A stretch of 64,000 nucleotides of DNA from Heliocybe sulcata. Its lineage: Eukaryota > Basidiomycota > Agaricomycetes > Gloeophyllales > Gloeophyllaceae. How positions within the stretch are numbered: the first letter of the stretch is position 1; the number at the start of each line of letters is the position of its first letter. A program made the position numbers and the translations under genes. The stretch spans positions 62,001 through 126,000 of the forward strand of contig ML213520.1 of assembly GCA_004369045.1 (NCBI GenBank), given 5' to 3'. Below the pieces are notes generated by a model. The model worked only from the letters and a program-made list of their open reading frames with translations. It was not told where the DNA came from and searched no databases. Positions 43,411 to 54,311 of the stretch are shown piece after piece.

Positions 43411-44448
43411 TCACCGGCCCTCGAGGATAGAGTGGACGACATCGCTCGGGTTGAACTCTGGGTATAGCTTGTTACTCAGCTCCTCGGGTTTCCCAACGAC
43501 GCCGTGGCCCTCGTCCAACTCCAGGTGCATCAATGAAACGTGATCGTCCGGGTTCTTCTGCACCACCTCCCGCAACTGCGCGCGGGACTGTCGAGTGACT
43601 TGAAGGCTCTCTCCAGTCTGGGATTGATATTTCTCTAGAATCTCATTCCAGGACTACAAAGACGGATCAGCCATCAGTCTATTCGTTGCGCACGCGTCTT
43701 ACCTTGCGGTCCCCTTCTATACGGAATGCCTTCCATTCTAGCTGGCTGGGCGGGAGATGGGTCAGAACGTAGGCGACAAACCTTCCGATGTCCCTGCGGT
43801 GCGTGAACGAAATGGGGGTGTCCCCGTCGCCTCGGATGAACACCTTGCCACGGGCAAAGTCCCATCCCAGATCCCTGTGGTTCGTTAAGCTTTAACCTTG
43901 TATCCCTCCCTCCCTCCCTATTCCGGTGGACGTACGGATTGAAGAACCAGTCCGCAAAAGCCCCAGTGTAGAAGAGCGCATATGGCACCGCCATCTCCTC
44001 GAGTTTACGGTGTAATTGGTTCTTTGCACCCCAGATACCTCCCGTGCGTCCTTCCGTCGGGTTACCGAACTCGGAAGGCACAAACAGCTTGGCGTTGGCT
44101 TGCTTCGCCGCCTCCGCCAGCGCGTTCTGCGGGTCAACAAGACCGTCGTTTTTCAAGGTGGAGATGACGACGTCCGTGCCTTCCAGTGCCGATATGAGGG
44201 AGGACGGCGAGGAGTAGTCGACTGTGACAATCTTCGCGCCTTGCTCGGCGAGGTTGCTGTATCCACCGTTCTGGATGGGTCGGTGTTAACTGGTAGCACC
44301 TGAGAAGCCTGTTCACTCGTCAACTCACTCTGGTGAGGACTGTCACTGACGAAACGCCGCCGGGTGATTTGAACTTGAGGAGTTCCTCGACGATGAGCTG
44401 GCCGATGTTACCGGCACCAGCAACGGTGAAGGTCTTGTATCCCGACAT
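43411..44448 (-). CDS. NmrA-like / isoflavone-reductase-like oxidoreductase, copy 1
   Basis: Atypical short-chain dehydrogenase of about 310 residues. ATG 44448: MSGYKTFTVAGAGNIGQLIV. GAGNIG is the NAD(P)-binding glycine motif (GxGxxG) of the family. Next come EELLKFKSPGGVSSVTVLTR, an intron, NGGYSNLAEQGAKIVTVDYS, SALEGTDVVISTLKNDGLVD, and KLFVPSEFGNPTEGRTGGIW. FVPSEFG is the family signature. Then come HRKLEEMAVPYALFYTGAFA, ISFTHRRDIGRFVAYVLTHL, and the C-terminus VVHSILEGR at 43411. A TATAAA box sits about 77 bp upstream (44525-44530, minus). The enzyme reduces small aromatic or quinone-like substrates in relatives, but the substrate here is unknown. Copy 2 (58379) is a close paralog, and a dead third copy lies just upstream at 44.9-45.6 kb. 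Confidence 0.88.
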
Positions 44449-44889
44449 TAGCTGGAAATATGGGAGGTTGGGTTGGATGATCGAGCGGTGAGTTTGTTTC
44501 GCTTCCCTCGCATAAGTGCTTTGATTTATAGGTTGTGGATTTTATGACAAAGCCATGAGTCAGCCGGGTCTCTGAGACAACGATGGCGACACTCGAGGAA
44601 CCCTGCGTCGTCAGAAGGGCTTGTAGCTCCGAGGCAGGTGCTCTCGACTTGACTGTGCCGTTTTAAGACAGAGAAGGAGGTGCGAATCCGGATCCTTGCC
44701 TGCATAATGAATCGAAGTGTAAGCGATCCCGAAACGCGTTCGCGCCATTAATTGTCTTATGGGACTACGGTATCGTATCCCCGTTAGGACTTGTTCGATA
44801 CGCTCAAATATCATACCACTCTATGCTTATGCAGGCTGCTGCGATCACATTGGACTGCTAGCGTCGTATCTGCCCCTCGAGGAATGACC
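44449..44889. promoter_or_regulatory. Promoter side of NmrA-like copy 1
   Basis: Contains the TATAAA box (minus strand, 44525-44530). No coding sequence is seen. Confidence 0.4.
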
Positions 44890-45615
44890 TTGCTTGGCTT
44901 GAAATCCCTGAAGTTTCTAGGCCTTACCAACGACACCGTGCCCCTCGTCCAATTCCGGGGACGAGAACGAGATCAAATCTGCCGGGTTCTTGCGTAACGG
45001 AGAGTCACCTCAAGCCTATCCCCGGTCTTTGCTTGGTATGCTTCCACTACCTCGTTCCAGGACAAGAAGAGTGTATCAGTCCTCAGCCTGTCCATTTCGG
45101 TTCTCGCATCTTACTTTGCCATCTCCTTCAATACGAGAGGTCTTCCATTGCAGCTGGATCAGAACCACAGACCTGCCAATGTCCTTGCGATACGTGAAGA
45201 ATACGGGAGCACTCCCTTCGCCTCGGATGAATACCTTACCTACGGCCTCTCGTCAGCGTGCAATCACCCCTTATTTTTCCCAGGACGTAGGGCTGAAGAT
45301 CCAGTCCGCGAAAGGACGCGTATAGAACAGAGCATACGACAGCCCTTGCGGTGCAGAACACCTCCTGTGATTCCTCCAGTCGGGTGGCACGAACAGCTCA
45401 ACGCCCACCAGCGTAGAGATCACGACGTCCGTCGCGAAGGCGAAGACTACTCGACAGTGACAATCTTGACGCCTTGCGCGGCCAGATTGCTCTGCATGTT
45501 CCACTGTGAGTCTATACTACCCCAGAAGCTCACTCGGGGACGGAACGTGAACTTGAGGAGTTTGATGACAAACTGGCTAAAGTAACGGTGAAGTTCTTGT
45601 ATCCCGGCATTATTG
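44890..45615 (-). pseudogene. NmrA-like gene, decayed third copy
   Basis: Pieces of the same gene as 43411-44448 lie in order on the minus strand: MPGYKNFTVT at about 45610, SYALFYTRPFADWIFSP near 45290, a fragment matching THRRDIGRF/IEGD near 45130-45200, and a C-terminal EELDEGHGVVGK-like stretch near 44930. The glycine-rich GAGNIG motif is missing from the start, several internal segments are deleted, and no single frame runs through. I read this as a dead tandem duplicate. Confidence 0.75.
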
Positions 45616-45639
45616 GAGACAGTGGCCGTAGACGCACAA

Positions 45640-46031
45640 TTCCACCTTATATTCACCTCAAGCTCAATATCTGATCTAAGAAAGCAATCTCCATTCATAG
45701 TGGTGGCATATGAGACGGTGGAATGTGCGGTGAACTGGAGGTGGTCAGCCTCGATTCCCGCAATCACCAGCAAACATTGCTTCCGCCATGGACTGCATCA
45801 CCACAGAATCTCGCAAAGCACCAAACCATATATTACACAAACCACCAACCAATTACGTATTTTTCCGACAAAAAAAGACGAAAGCACAACCACGAAACCA
45901 ACACTATCCTACAAAAAGACATAGCACAAACAGTACGACAAGCAACAACAACAATACAACGAAAACAAAACAATGCCAATGACAACAAACGACTCGAAAA
46001 CACACAAACCAAAAAACCCCCACCCAGTCCC
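45640..46031. other. A/C-rich 3' flank of the velvet gene
   Basis: From about 45820 to 46030 the plus strand is almost only A and C, with very few G. The minus-strand transcript would therefore have a U/G-rich 3' UTR. No gene is seen. Confidence 0.4.
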
Positions 46032-49010
46032 CTACTCCTCCGAAATAATACTCCCAATACTCAACAAATTCTTCCTCCCCCTCTCCCCCCTCTCCCCCTC
46101 ACTCGCCCTCAACGGCGCAAGCTGCACCCGCTCCCTCGGATACCCATACCCGCTCCCCGCATACCTTCCCTCCGCACCGTACCCACCCACCTCCTGCCCA
46201 TACCCCCACTGCGCCGACGTCCCCGGCGCGTACCCCCACGACTCGCTCCCAGGCGCATACGCAGGGTACTGCTGCGGCGGAGCAGCGTGCTGGCCCGCAT
46301 ACCTCGCCTGCGGTGCCGGCGGCGGGGGCGGGGCCTGATAATGACTCTGAGGCCCCGTCGGCGGGGGAGGCGGCGGCGGCGGCGGCTGCTGATACCCAGG
46401 CGCACCCGCGTAATGCTGCGGCGGTGGCTGCTCATAATGGCTCGCATGGTGCTGATGCGCAGCAGCACCCGGCGCATGCTCATAATACCCTCCCTGACTC
46501 TGACCCTGCCCCTGCCCCTGCCACTCCTGCCCATACATCCTCTGCGGCGGCGGCGAGTAATGATGCTGCTGCTGCGGCTGCGACGGCGCATAATGCTCGT
46601 ACCCAGACGGCGGGGCATGGCTCCACGTGCTCGGCGCAGGCGCAGGCGCAGGCGGCGTCGAGCCCGCGTAGTACGCCTGTGCAGGCGGCGGCGGCGGCGG
46701 CGCGGGCGCGTAGTGCTGCTGAGGCGGCGTCTGGTGCGGCGGCGGAGGCGGAGCCGAGTACTGATAATGATGCTGCGCGGGCGGGGGGGCGGGGGCGGGG
46801 GCGTGTTGATGCTGATGCTGCGCGGGCGGGGCAGCGGGCGCGTGCTGATGTTGGTGTTGATGCTGCGCAGGCGGAGGGGCGGGCGCGTGCTGCTGTTGAT
46901 GCTGCGCAGGCGCGTGTTGCTGTTGATGCTGCACCGGCGGCGGCGGCGGGGCAGCCGCACTCTCATACGAATACCACCCCCTCTGCTGCTCCCACCTTGG
47001 ACTCTCCGGATCCCCGACGCTGACACTCCCACTCCCCCCACTCCCCACATCCCCCCCCTCCTCCCTCCCCCTCCTCCGCCTCTTCGTCCTCTCCCCCCCT
47101 TCCCTCTCCCTCTCCCTCTCCTTCCCCTTCTCCCCCTCCCCCTCCCCCTCCTCTTCCTACACACCCCATCAATACCCCAACCCGCTCTAGAAGAATATAA
47201 AAAACCCACCTTATCCTCCCCCTCCCCCTCCTTCGGTCCAAACCCCCACGGCAGCGCCATCGGCGGGGGCGCCGGCCCAGGCAGGGGCTCCAACAGCGCC
47301 GACGCGGGCGCCGCGCCCGCCCCGCCCCGCTTCCTCACCCGTATATCCTTCCGGATGCGGATTTTGATGCCCTGGTCCGCGAGCGAGCACGACAGCGGCG
47401 TCGACTCTACACAAAACGAGAGGTGGTCAGCACGGACGCACAACCGCCTGACAAGCACATCCCCAACGCTCAGTACTCACCCTCCATGCCCGGGAACTTT
47501 TTGGCCGTGTACACGTAGAACGGCGCCGAGTAGATCGACTTGCAGTGGTGCACGCTCGACCTGCGTGATGAAAGATCAGCGCGCGTCCACTGAGTAGGAG
47601 AGTGGGAAAAGAAAACGCAAGATAAATGATAACAAGAGCCACGCCTTCTCGCCATCACCACTCACTCCCCGCGCCAGACGCATCCTCTTCCTCCCGTCCA
47701 TAGGTGAGCATTCCCGCCCTCCCCACGCTCCGTCGGAGCAACAGACCTCTCCACTCCCCACCTATCTCCAGGCCCACTCTCACCCACACATCCCTCAAAC
47801 CCCAAACCACACATCCCCCCCCCCCTCTCACCCCAACCAAAAGAACAACCCAACTCACCCGACAACCTCAAACAAGCTCAACTTCAGTCTATAACTCCCC
47901 TCGGTCCTCACGCTCAAATCCGGGAACACAAAGAACCCCGCGTCTTCGTTGTTGTGCTCTACATCTAGGAGGGGGGTTAGTGTGTGGTGGGGAGGGAGGG
48001 AGCGCGTGCACGGATGAAAACAGAACGACCAGAGCAGAGCGCCAGGGATCATATGAGAGAGGGAGGACAGAGCGCGCCATCCGTCCCTCGATTGCCGTCT
48101 GCGCTGACAAGACCCTCGCACCCGCCCCACCCCAGCCAGAACAGCCCATCCCGCGGGCGCACGAACCAGCACCCAAACCCGAAACCGAAACCCCAAACCC
48201 CAAACCGACGCTCACCTTTCAAACAATACAAACTACTAACGACGCTCCCCGTCGTGCACCGCGTCTTGCCGTCCTTGAGCCAGTGCAGCTCCGTGTCTAT
48301 TCCATTCAGGAGAAAATCAGCAAAGGGGGTGGGAATAAGAGACGGGACGGACCTTCGTCTGGCTTTGCGAGGCTGGCGAACATGAAGTAGTAGGGATTTT
48401 GGAGGAAGGAGGCGGCGTGGGAGGGGGGTGGGGGTTTTTCGGCTGGGGAGGGGTTAGAGGGTATGTCACGTCGAAAGGTGGGGGTACGAAGTAAAAATCC
48501 AATAGAAGAGAAAGTGCAGTGAAATGAAATAGAGACGCTTACCTGGGCCAGCATGGCTGACATAGCCGCTATCGCTTGCGGAGCTGTCGCTAGAGGCAGG
48601 GGAGCGGGGCTCGCGGGGTGCTGCGGGGTCGTGCACGCAGAGCTGGACGATGGGCGGGGGGTCGATCGGGCGGCGGTCGGCTGCGGGCGGCTGGCTCAAC
48701 GCGGGCTCGCATGAAGCATCGGCGAGTCAACGCACCTCCAACACCACACATCCTAGCCTGCTTTGGCTCCTGACGCATAGTGAGCTCATACTGCCTGGGG
48801 CGGGCGAGGGCGGCGAGGGTCATGGTCGATGAGGAGGAGGAGGGGTGTGGGAAGGCAAGGGCAGGGGGTATAAGCGCGGCGTGGGTGGGGGGCCGGGAGG
48901 TAGGCGTGAGCCCGGGGGAAGGGTAAAGGGAAGACTACTCACAGGCGGTCGCGGTCGTAGCGGGCGGGGTAGAGCGCGGGGAAGCCCGGCGGGAACGTGT
49001 CCTGCGCCAT
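46032..49010 (-). CDS. veA: Velvet family transcriptional regulator, VeA-like
   Basis: Light-responsive regulator linking development and secondary metabolism in fungi. About 640 residues. ATG 49010 gives MAQDTFPPGFPALYPARYDR, and an intron leads to LQYELTMRQEPKQARMCGVG, then DRRPIDPPPIVQL, the velvet-domain start. The domain continues with HAASFLQNPYYFMFASLAKP, TELHWLKDGKTRCTTGSVVS, DVEHNNEDAGFFVFPDLSVR, TEGSYRLKLSLFEVVG, HCKSIYSAPFYVYTAKKFPG, and LADQGIKIRIRKDIRVRKR. The IRIRxDxRxRKR end of the domain and the long C-terminal extension favour VeA over VelB or VosA. After an intron at about 47200 the last exon starts with an E/G/K/R tract (homopurine DNA). It then runs about 340 residues rich in Pro, Gln, His and Tyr (AQHQHQHQHAPAAPPAQHQH) and ends LLSIGSIISEE. 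The symbol is by similarity only. Confidence 0.88.
47049..47156. repeat. Homopyrimidine/homopurine tract inside the velvet gene
   Basis: The plus strand is almost entirely C and T for over 100 bp. On the coding (minus) strand it is G and A, with many runs of three or more G. It codes the E/G/K/R segment. The G-runs could form a quadruplex or triplex. Confidence 0.8.
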
Positions 49011-49085
49011 CCTCGCTGGCGGCGGCGGTGTCCAAGGGGTTGACCTGGCGAGTCACGCGTCACGGGGTGTTATATCCAGCAGGCC

Positions 49086-50382
49086 ATGTCAGCGGGGAAC
49101 TCTCCACGCATTCGGCCCGGGGCCAACGTCGTCCCGTCTTCGACGCGGATCTGCAGTCCCGTCGCCTTTCGAGTCGTTGTGTTTACCGCACTCATCTCGG
49201 CTACAGCTTGCAATCTCGGCTTGGACCCAGGGCCTTGGACCCTCGACCCGTGTCCTCGGATCTACACCGAACCTTATTCCCGCCAGGCGCGGTATTTGGC
49301 ATCCTGGAACCTTGTGTGTCTGTTCGCCAATTCGCCAATCACGGTCCTTTGCTCTGGCGCCCTGAGATCTGCCTGTATCTCACCGCGAGGACACCGTTGA
49401 ATAGCAACACACCCGGGACCACTCGAGCCCGCTTCTTTGACTTCACATTGACGTTGACAGGATATGGCCGCGCTCTCCCTCAAGTCTATTCAATATCACT
49501 CTCATTCCCGCATCTCATCGGTCGTTACTAATCATAGACTGGTCGCGTTCTAGAATTCCAAGCCTACTTGCACGTACGTTGGATTAAATGCACTGCGCTC
49601 GTGAGTATGGCACACTCTCCGCTCTGCCTATACATCAGCTCCGCCTGCTCTCGTCACTGGAACTCAGGCAAGGAATCGTCCGCCGAGTATTCCCCGCGGG
49701 ATCCGCCACTCAGAGCCTTCCATGCCTGCGCGAGGGGGCCCGAATACTGGATGTTCGCAAGACAACCCAGGGTCACCAGCTCGCCGTCATGACATCACTC
49801 TTCTCGAAACAAGACCAGCGGCTGTCTCCCTGCAGGCACCACACCGCTCGCATTCGTTACCGACCATACTCGTGTCGTGCCTCCACCATCTCGAGCGGAC
49901 ACTATCAACGAGACCGCAACTCTCGCACGCACTAGATCGCGCTCCGCCACTTCCACTCGCCAGGAGATGGACACAGGTCTATCAATCTCACCTCTCAGAC
50001 GCGCGTGGCAGCGAACGAGGGGGGAGTCTCGAGCACATTCCGAACCGTCACCCCCGGCTCTCTATATCAGACGGCGCGCCGGTCTCACTACCACGCCCAT
50101 GTCTTGTTTTGCTCCAAGTAGGAAGTAAGAAGCGCCGCCTCCTCTGAACGAGCCCCATACCCCATCTTCGCGACCCGGCATTCCAAGTCCCAATCCAAGT
50201 TCGAGTCCGCGGGAGGTGTCGCACAAGTGCCTGCGGATGGTTCCCTTCTCGCGGCCAACAAAGACGGCAGTCCGCATTTTCCACGAACGAGCAGCCCCGT
50301 GTGCCTTATGTACGCCGTGGCCTCCTCCTCCAAGGGGCAGCACGCCATCCTCCCCGTACCCGCGTCCTATCCAGAAGACTGA
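49086..50382 (+). CDS. Unidentified multi-exon gene, divergent from velvet (start unresolved)
   Basis: Frames join cleanly across three well-formed introns. An exon ending at 49483 (LTARTPLNSNTPGTTRARFF then GYGRALPQ) is followed by 49484-49537 (TACTAATC branch point, ATAG acceptor). A 36-nt exon codes TGRVLEFQAYLH (49538-49573). Intron 49574-49638 leads to LRLLSSLELRQGIVRRVFPA through GARILDVRKTTQG (49639-49771). Intron 49772-49835 leads to TTPLAFVTDHTRVVPPPSRA and DTINETATLARTRSRSATST. A final exon probably reads SKFESAGGVAQVPADGSLLA and ends PVPASYPED at 50382. The start is not settled. ATG 49086 is a candidate but lies in another frame, so one more 5' intron is needed. I recognise no domain. 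Open frames up to about 50980 may belong to the same gene. Confidence 0.4.
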
Positions 50383-52397
50383 ACAAGCAACGTTCCCATT
50401 CCACATCCTCCCGGATACCCAAGCTCTCCCCCGTCCTGCCACCTCCAAATCACGTAGCCTGCTGCGGAACTATCACAGACCTCTTGCTACCGAGCCTCGT
50501 TCCCCGATATTGCAGCGCACGGAACTCGAGGTAACAGGTAACAGGTATCACAGCCGATATGAATCGTCTCCCGTGATCATACGTCCCGGGATAGATTCCG
50601 TTTGACTCCCCAGTTGGCCGACACAAGATTACTAGATCTTCGCTGGTGTATATCCTCGCACTCGCACTGCGACAGGGAGCCGAGGACCAGCGTGCCTGTG
50701 ATTTTGGATGGTCATTTGGGCGGGACTATGACTATAAGCACCGAGCCGCCGTCAAGCTCACGAGACGTGCGGATCTTGAAGCTCAAGCTGGAGGGCGTTG
50801 GTCAGCCGGGACGCTTATAATACTCGGTTCTCGGAGGGCTTACGGGTGTACGTTCATGTGGGGTACGAGCTACTGTATTATGATATCTGCGAGTGGATGT
50901 CTGTTGAATTCGCGAATGAAAGAAAGGCTAGCCCGTCTGTGGATCCTATGCTAGCCTTGAAACTGGCTTTGATTCAGTGAGCTCTTGAGCTTGACCTTGG
51001 ACCTGCACAGAATGCGGAATCCAAGTTTGTTTCTTGGCCACTCCTATAAATAGAAACGTCCTGTTCGCGTGGATGCCACGGATTAGAGCGTATCTGCTGG
51101 AGGAATTCCTAGCGTTTTTTTGGTCTAGCACGGAGCGCACTTTGGAATAGTGGGACGCACCACCTCGCGCCACTCCGAATGATTATTATGCAAAATCTAT
51201 TTCTAGCGCGCGCCAGACAAACGCGCTTTGCCCTCTCCATCCTCGATGTTCAACATTCAATGTTCAACGTTCACAGCAATGACTGTGCACAGTCTGTCCG
51301 CGACGGTCTTGGTACATCAGTCAAGGAATTAAACGAAGCTCAGATACGCCCTCTGGCGGTGTGCATGATGTCACGTGACCGATCCCATCCCGCGGCGTAG
51401 TCGGCATGCAGCACCAAGGCCCCACTTGTGCCATTCATTTTGGCGTAAGGCTCGAGTCGTTTAGCTTACAGATCTGTAGGAATTCCTCTAGCAGATACGC
51501 TCTATTGATCAAGGGTTTCTTACCTGCTCCTACCCATACCTCTGATAACCCATGTAGCACGGAAAAGGGCCCGGGTAATGCCGGGTAGGCCCAAATGTCA
51601 CGCTTCTTGGTGGTGTCACAGGGTGTCACATCTCTTACCCATAGCTTTCGGCATCCACGGACGACTACGGGTTACGACAGAGTCGACTGTATATGCATGG
51701 GCCGGTTACCAGTCTGATAGCGCTACACTCACGCACTACTGATGCGGTCCCTGCATATTTCGCTGACGACGCGCGGAAACGATGCGAGTCCAGCCTCTTC
51801 CGCGGCTTCTACCTTCGTCCGCAGCCAGCAGTGCGCGGAGACGAAGCCTCTTGTACCTGGTGATTTCTCAAAAGACATATTATTTGAAGAAGTACTGTTC
51901 ACGCAGCGAGCAAACAACATGCACATGTAACTGACCGACTGTAGTCGTTCAAGCTCAAGGTCGGCAACCTAACTCGTTGCAGGGCGACCGATGGTCTTGG
52001 CCCTCGGATTCTGATCCGTTAATTGCCACCAGGCACACCTCGCTGCGAGGAAACGGCAGCAGGCATGCACTGTGGCCCGCGGAGAAGTGATATCAACAGT
52101 TCTTGTCCGCACTCCAGCAACATCATGTGCAACTTCCATGTGAGCAAGCAAGGATACTTGGGGTGGAGGTTTACCGCATCGCTCTGGTATATGTACGAGG
52201 TCCGGGCTGTCGGACTCTCGCCCTTCGCGCTAGCAGCAACCCGATCGTGAACTGGAATGCCGGGATCAAGAAGACATCGACCGTAGTGATCACCCTCTCA
52301 CCCATCACGAACCTCGCTTGTCAACTGTATAAGATCGCCCGCCTTCACACCAGACACCGCAGCCCTCAGTGCCACCTTCTCCCGCTTTGACAGCGCA
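50383..52397. other. Spacer, 2.0 kb, with a probable short inverted-repeat element
   Basis: Apart from the element at 51084-51504 I see no supported gene. A 60-codon frame at 50798-50980 (RVYVHVGYELLYYDICEWMS) is protein-like but isolated. The TATA box of the xylanase gene lies at 52328-52333. Confidence 0.35.
51084..51504. mobile_element. Short inverted-repeat element, TA-flanked (mariner-like MITE candidate)
   Basis: 28-bp inverted repeats at 51084-51111 and 51477-51504 match at 27 of 28 positions. Their outermost bases are TA on both sides, consistent with a TA target duplication as used by Tc1/mariner transposons, which leaves about 417 bp of element. It has no coding capacity. The inner AGGAATTCCT is itself palindromic. 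Confidence 0.5.
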
Positions 52398-53936
52398 ATG
52401 GCCTTCAAGCCGCTCCTTCTCCTTCTCCTCCTCCTCCCAGCCAGCCTGGCCTTACCGGTCCGTACCCCCTCTCTCATCACGCACTCACGGGTTAACACTC
52501 GCATCACAGTACAATATCACTCTCACAGCCCGGGCGGCTGCTAGTACCTCCACCGCCAAGCTGCACACCCTCGCCACAGCCGCCGGCAAGAAATACTTCG
52601 GGACCGCCGTCGACGGCCCCGACCTCAACGACGCCGCGTACCTCAAAATTCTAAACGACAAGGGCATGTTCGGGCAGGTCACCGCCGCCAACGCCATGAA
52701 ATGGGCGCGTGCTAGTCCACATCCCGTCCTGACAATACCTGACCCAAGTACAGGATGCGACAGAGCCGAGTGCCCAGGGCCAGTTCACATTCACGGCTGC
52801 TGACAAGATTGCGACGGCCGCCAAGAAGAACGGGCAGGTTCTCCGGGGTGAGTGGCGCTTGACATCTGTAAATTTTATAACTGCTATATTAATATTGTGC
52901 ACCCCCTCAGGTCATAATTGCGTTTGGCACAATCAGCTTCCCAGCTGGGTATCCAACGGTGGCTTTAGCGCGGCGCAGCTGTCGTCCATCCTCACCACCC
53001 ACTGCAGCACGCTCGTGAGCCGTTACAAGGGACAAGTGTAAGCATGTTTTTCTCTCAAATACAGCAAACACCGACGTGTTCCTCCCAGTTGTCCGTTCCG
53101 CGCTTTATTCTAGTATACCTATATTAACGAGTTTTAACAATCTCAAGACTCTTGGGATGTCGTGAATGGTAGGACCATGCAGCGCACAGGCCGTATCAAA
53201 GGCTAACGTATACATCCCAGAACCTTTCAACGAAGACGGCTCGCAGCGCTCGTTCGTATTCACCAACACACTCGGCACGAGCTACATCTCCACCGTCCTA
53301 AAAGCAGCCCGCGCCGCAGACCCCACCGCCAAGCTCTACATCAACGACTTCAACATCGAATTCTCCGGTCCGTATCCCCCCCCCTCTAATCTCCCCACAC
53401 TTACCCCTCCCAGGCGCAAAATCAACCGCGATGCTCAACCTCGTCAAATCCCTCCAATCCCAAAACGTCCCCATCGACGGCATCGGCCTGCAATCGCACT
53501 TCCAAGTCGGCAAGGTCCCCGCCTCGCTCAAATCCGTCATGCAGCAGTTCACCGCGCTCGGCGTCGAGGTCGCCATCACGGAGCTCGACATCGCCATGGC
53601 CCTCCCCGCGACGCAGGCCCAGCTCGCCCAGCAGAAAAAGGACTACCAGTCCGTCATCCAGACGTGCATGGAGGTCTCCGGATGTGTGGGGGTCACACTC
53701 TGGGACTTTACTGACAAGGTACGTGCTACAGAGCCAGCAAACAGGCGCCCGGACTGATGGATCGGTGACATGCAGTACTCGTGGATTCCGGGCACCGAAG
53801 CTGGGAAAGGCGCTGCGTGCCCCTGGGATGAGGTGCGTCCTGGCATCCGTTCGTCAGTGCACAACTCTGACCTCTCCAATAGAACTTTGCGCAGAAGCAG
53901 GCCTTTGACGGTATTGCCGCCGGTTTCCAGTCTTGA
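52398..53936 (+). CDS. Endo-1,4-beta-xylanase, glycoside hydrolase family 10
   Basis: Secreted enzyme that cuts xylan backbones. The signal peptide is MAFKPLLLLLLLLPASLALP from ATG 52398. There is no CBM1 before the catalytic domain. The (beta/alpha)8 domain shows KKYFGTAVDGPDLNDAAYLK, GQVTAANAMKW, FTAADKIATAAKKNGQVLRG, HNCVWHNQLPSWV, SWDVVN/EPFNEDGS (acid/base Glu), KLYINDFNIEFS, VPIDGIGLQSHFQVGKVPAS, EVAITELDIAMALP (nucleophile Glu) and VGVTLWDFTDKYSWIPGTEA. It ends IAAGFQS at 53936. The intron at 52705-52753 has a GC donor. At the junction 53039-53141 the visible GT and AG sites (RYKGQV to SWDVVN) leave the frame one base out, so either an unusual splice is used or the copy carries a frameshift. 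A TATA box is at 52328. Confidence 0.88.
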
Positions 53937-54311
53937 AAGGCAGTCTAGTGTAGTTTGATGTTGTTACATTCGCCGCCGTCTACAGATTAGGTCTTGGTAT
54001 AATACACCAATGGAAGACTGATTTGTACCACAATCCAGATTCTAACTAAGCAGTCTTTCAAGCATATATTGTGGGCTGGGTCACCGTAATCGACGACTCT
54101 TCTGGGCTCCTGTTATCATCTTTGTCTCCACTAGACCTTGTCCAGGCCAAGTTCCCCGGCGGCTCTGATAAACGGGTTATCGCTGTTATCACATGCCAAA
54201 GTACATGCATCTAGGTGCCCAGACTTACAATGCGCTAAGATATACGTGCAGTACAGATCATGAAAGACATTCAAAAACTCCACCACTCACAACACCACAC
54301 TCCCAAACCCA
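53937..54311. other. Convergent 3' spacer, 0.4 kb
   Basis: Lies between the ends of the xylanase and acyl-CoA synthetase genes and should hold both polyadenylation regions. No gene is seen. Confidence 0.4.

Noticed and set aside
46313-47023. 236-codon Ala-rich plus-strand frame
   Set aside because: Another shadow of the repetitive GC-rich exon. No gene structure and no family.
46109-47458. 449-codon minus-strand frame overlapping the velvet gene
   Set aside because: It contains the end of the velvet domain but then reads the intron and the wrong frame of the Pro/Gln/His exon, giving an Arg-rich artefact.
45723-47597. 624-codon plus-strand frame, extremely rich in Arg, Pro and Leu
   Set aside because: Antisense shadow of the low-complexity last exon and velvet domain of the minus-strand velvet gene. 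The minus strand gives a coherent velvet protein with proper introns.
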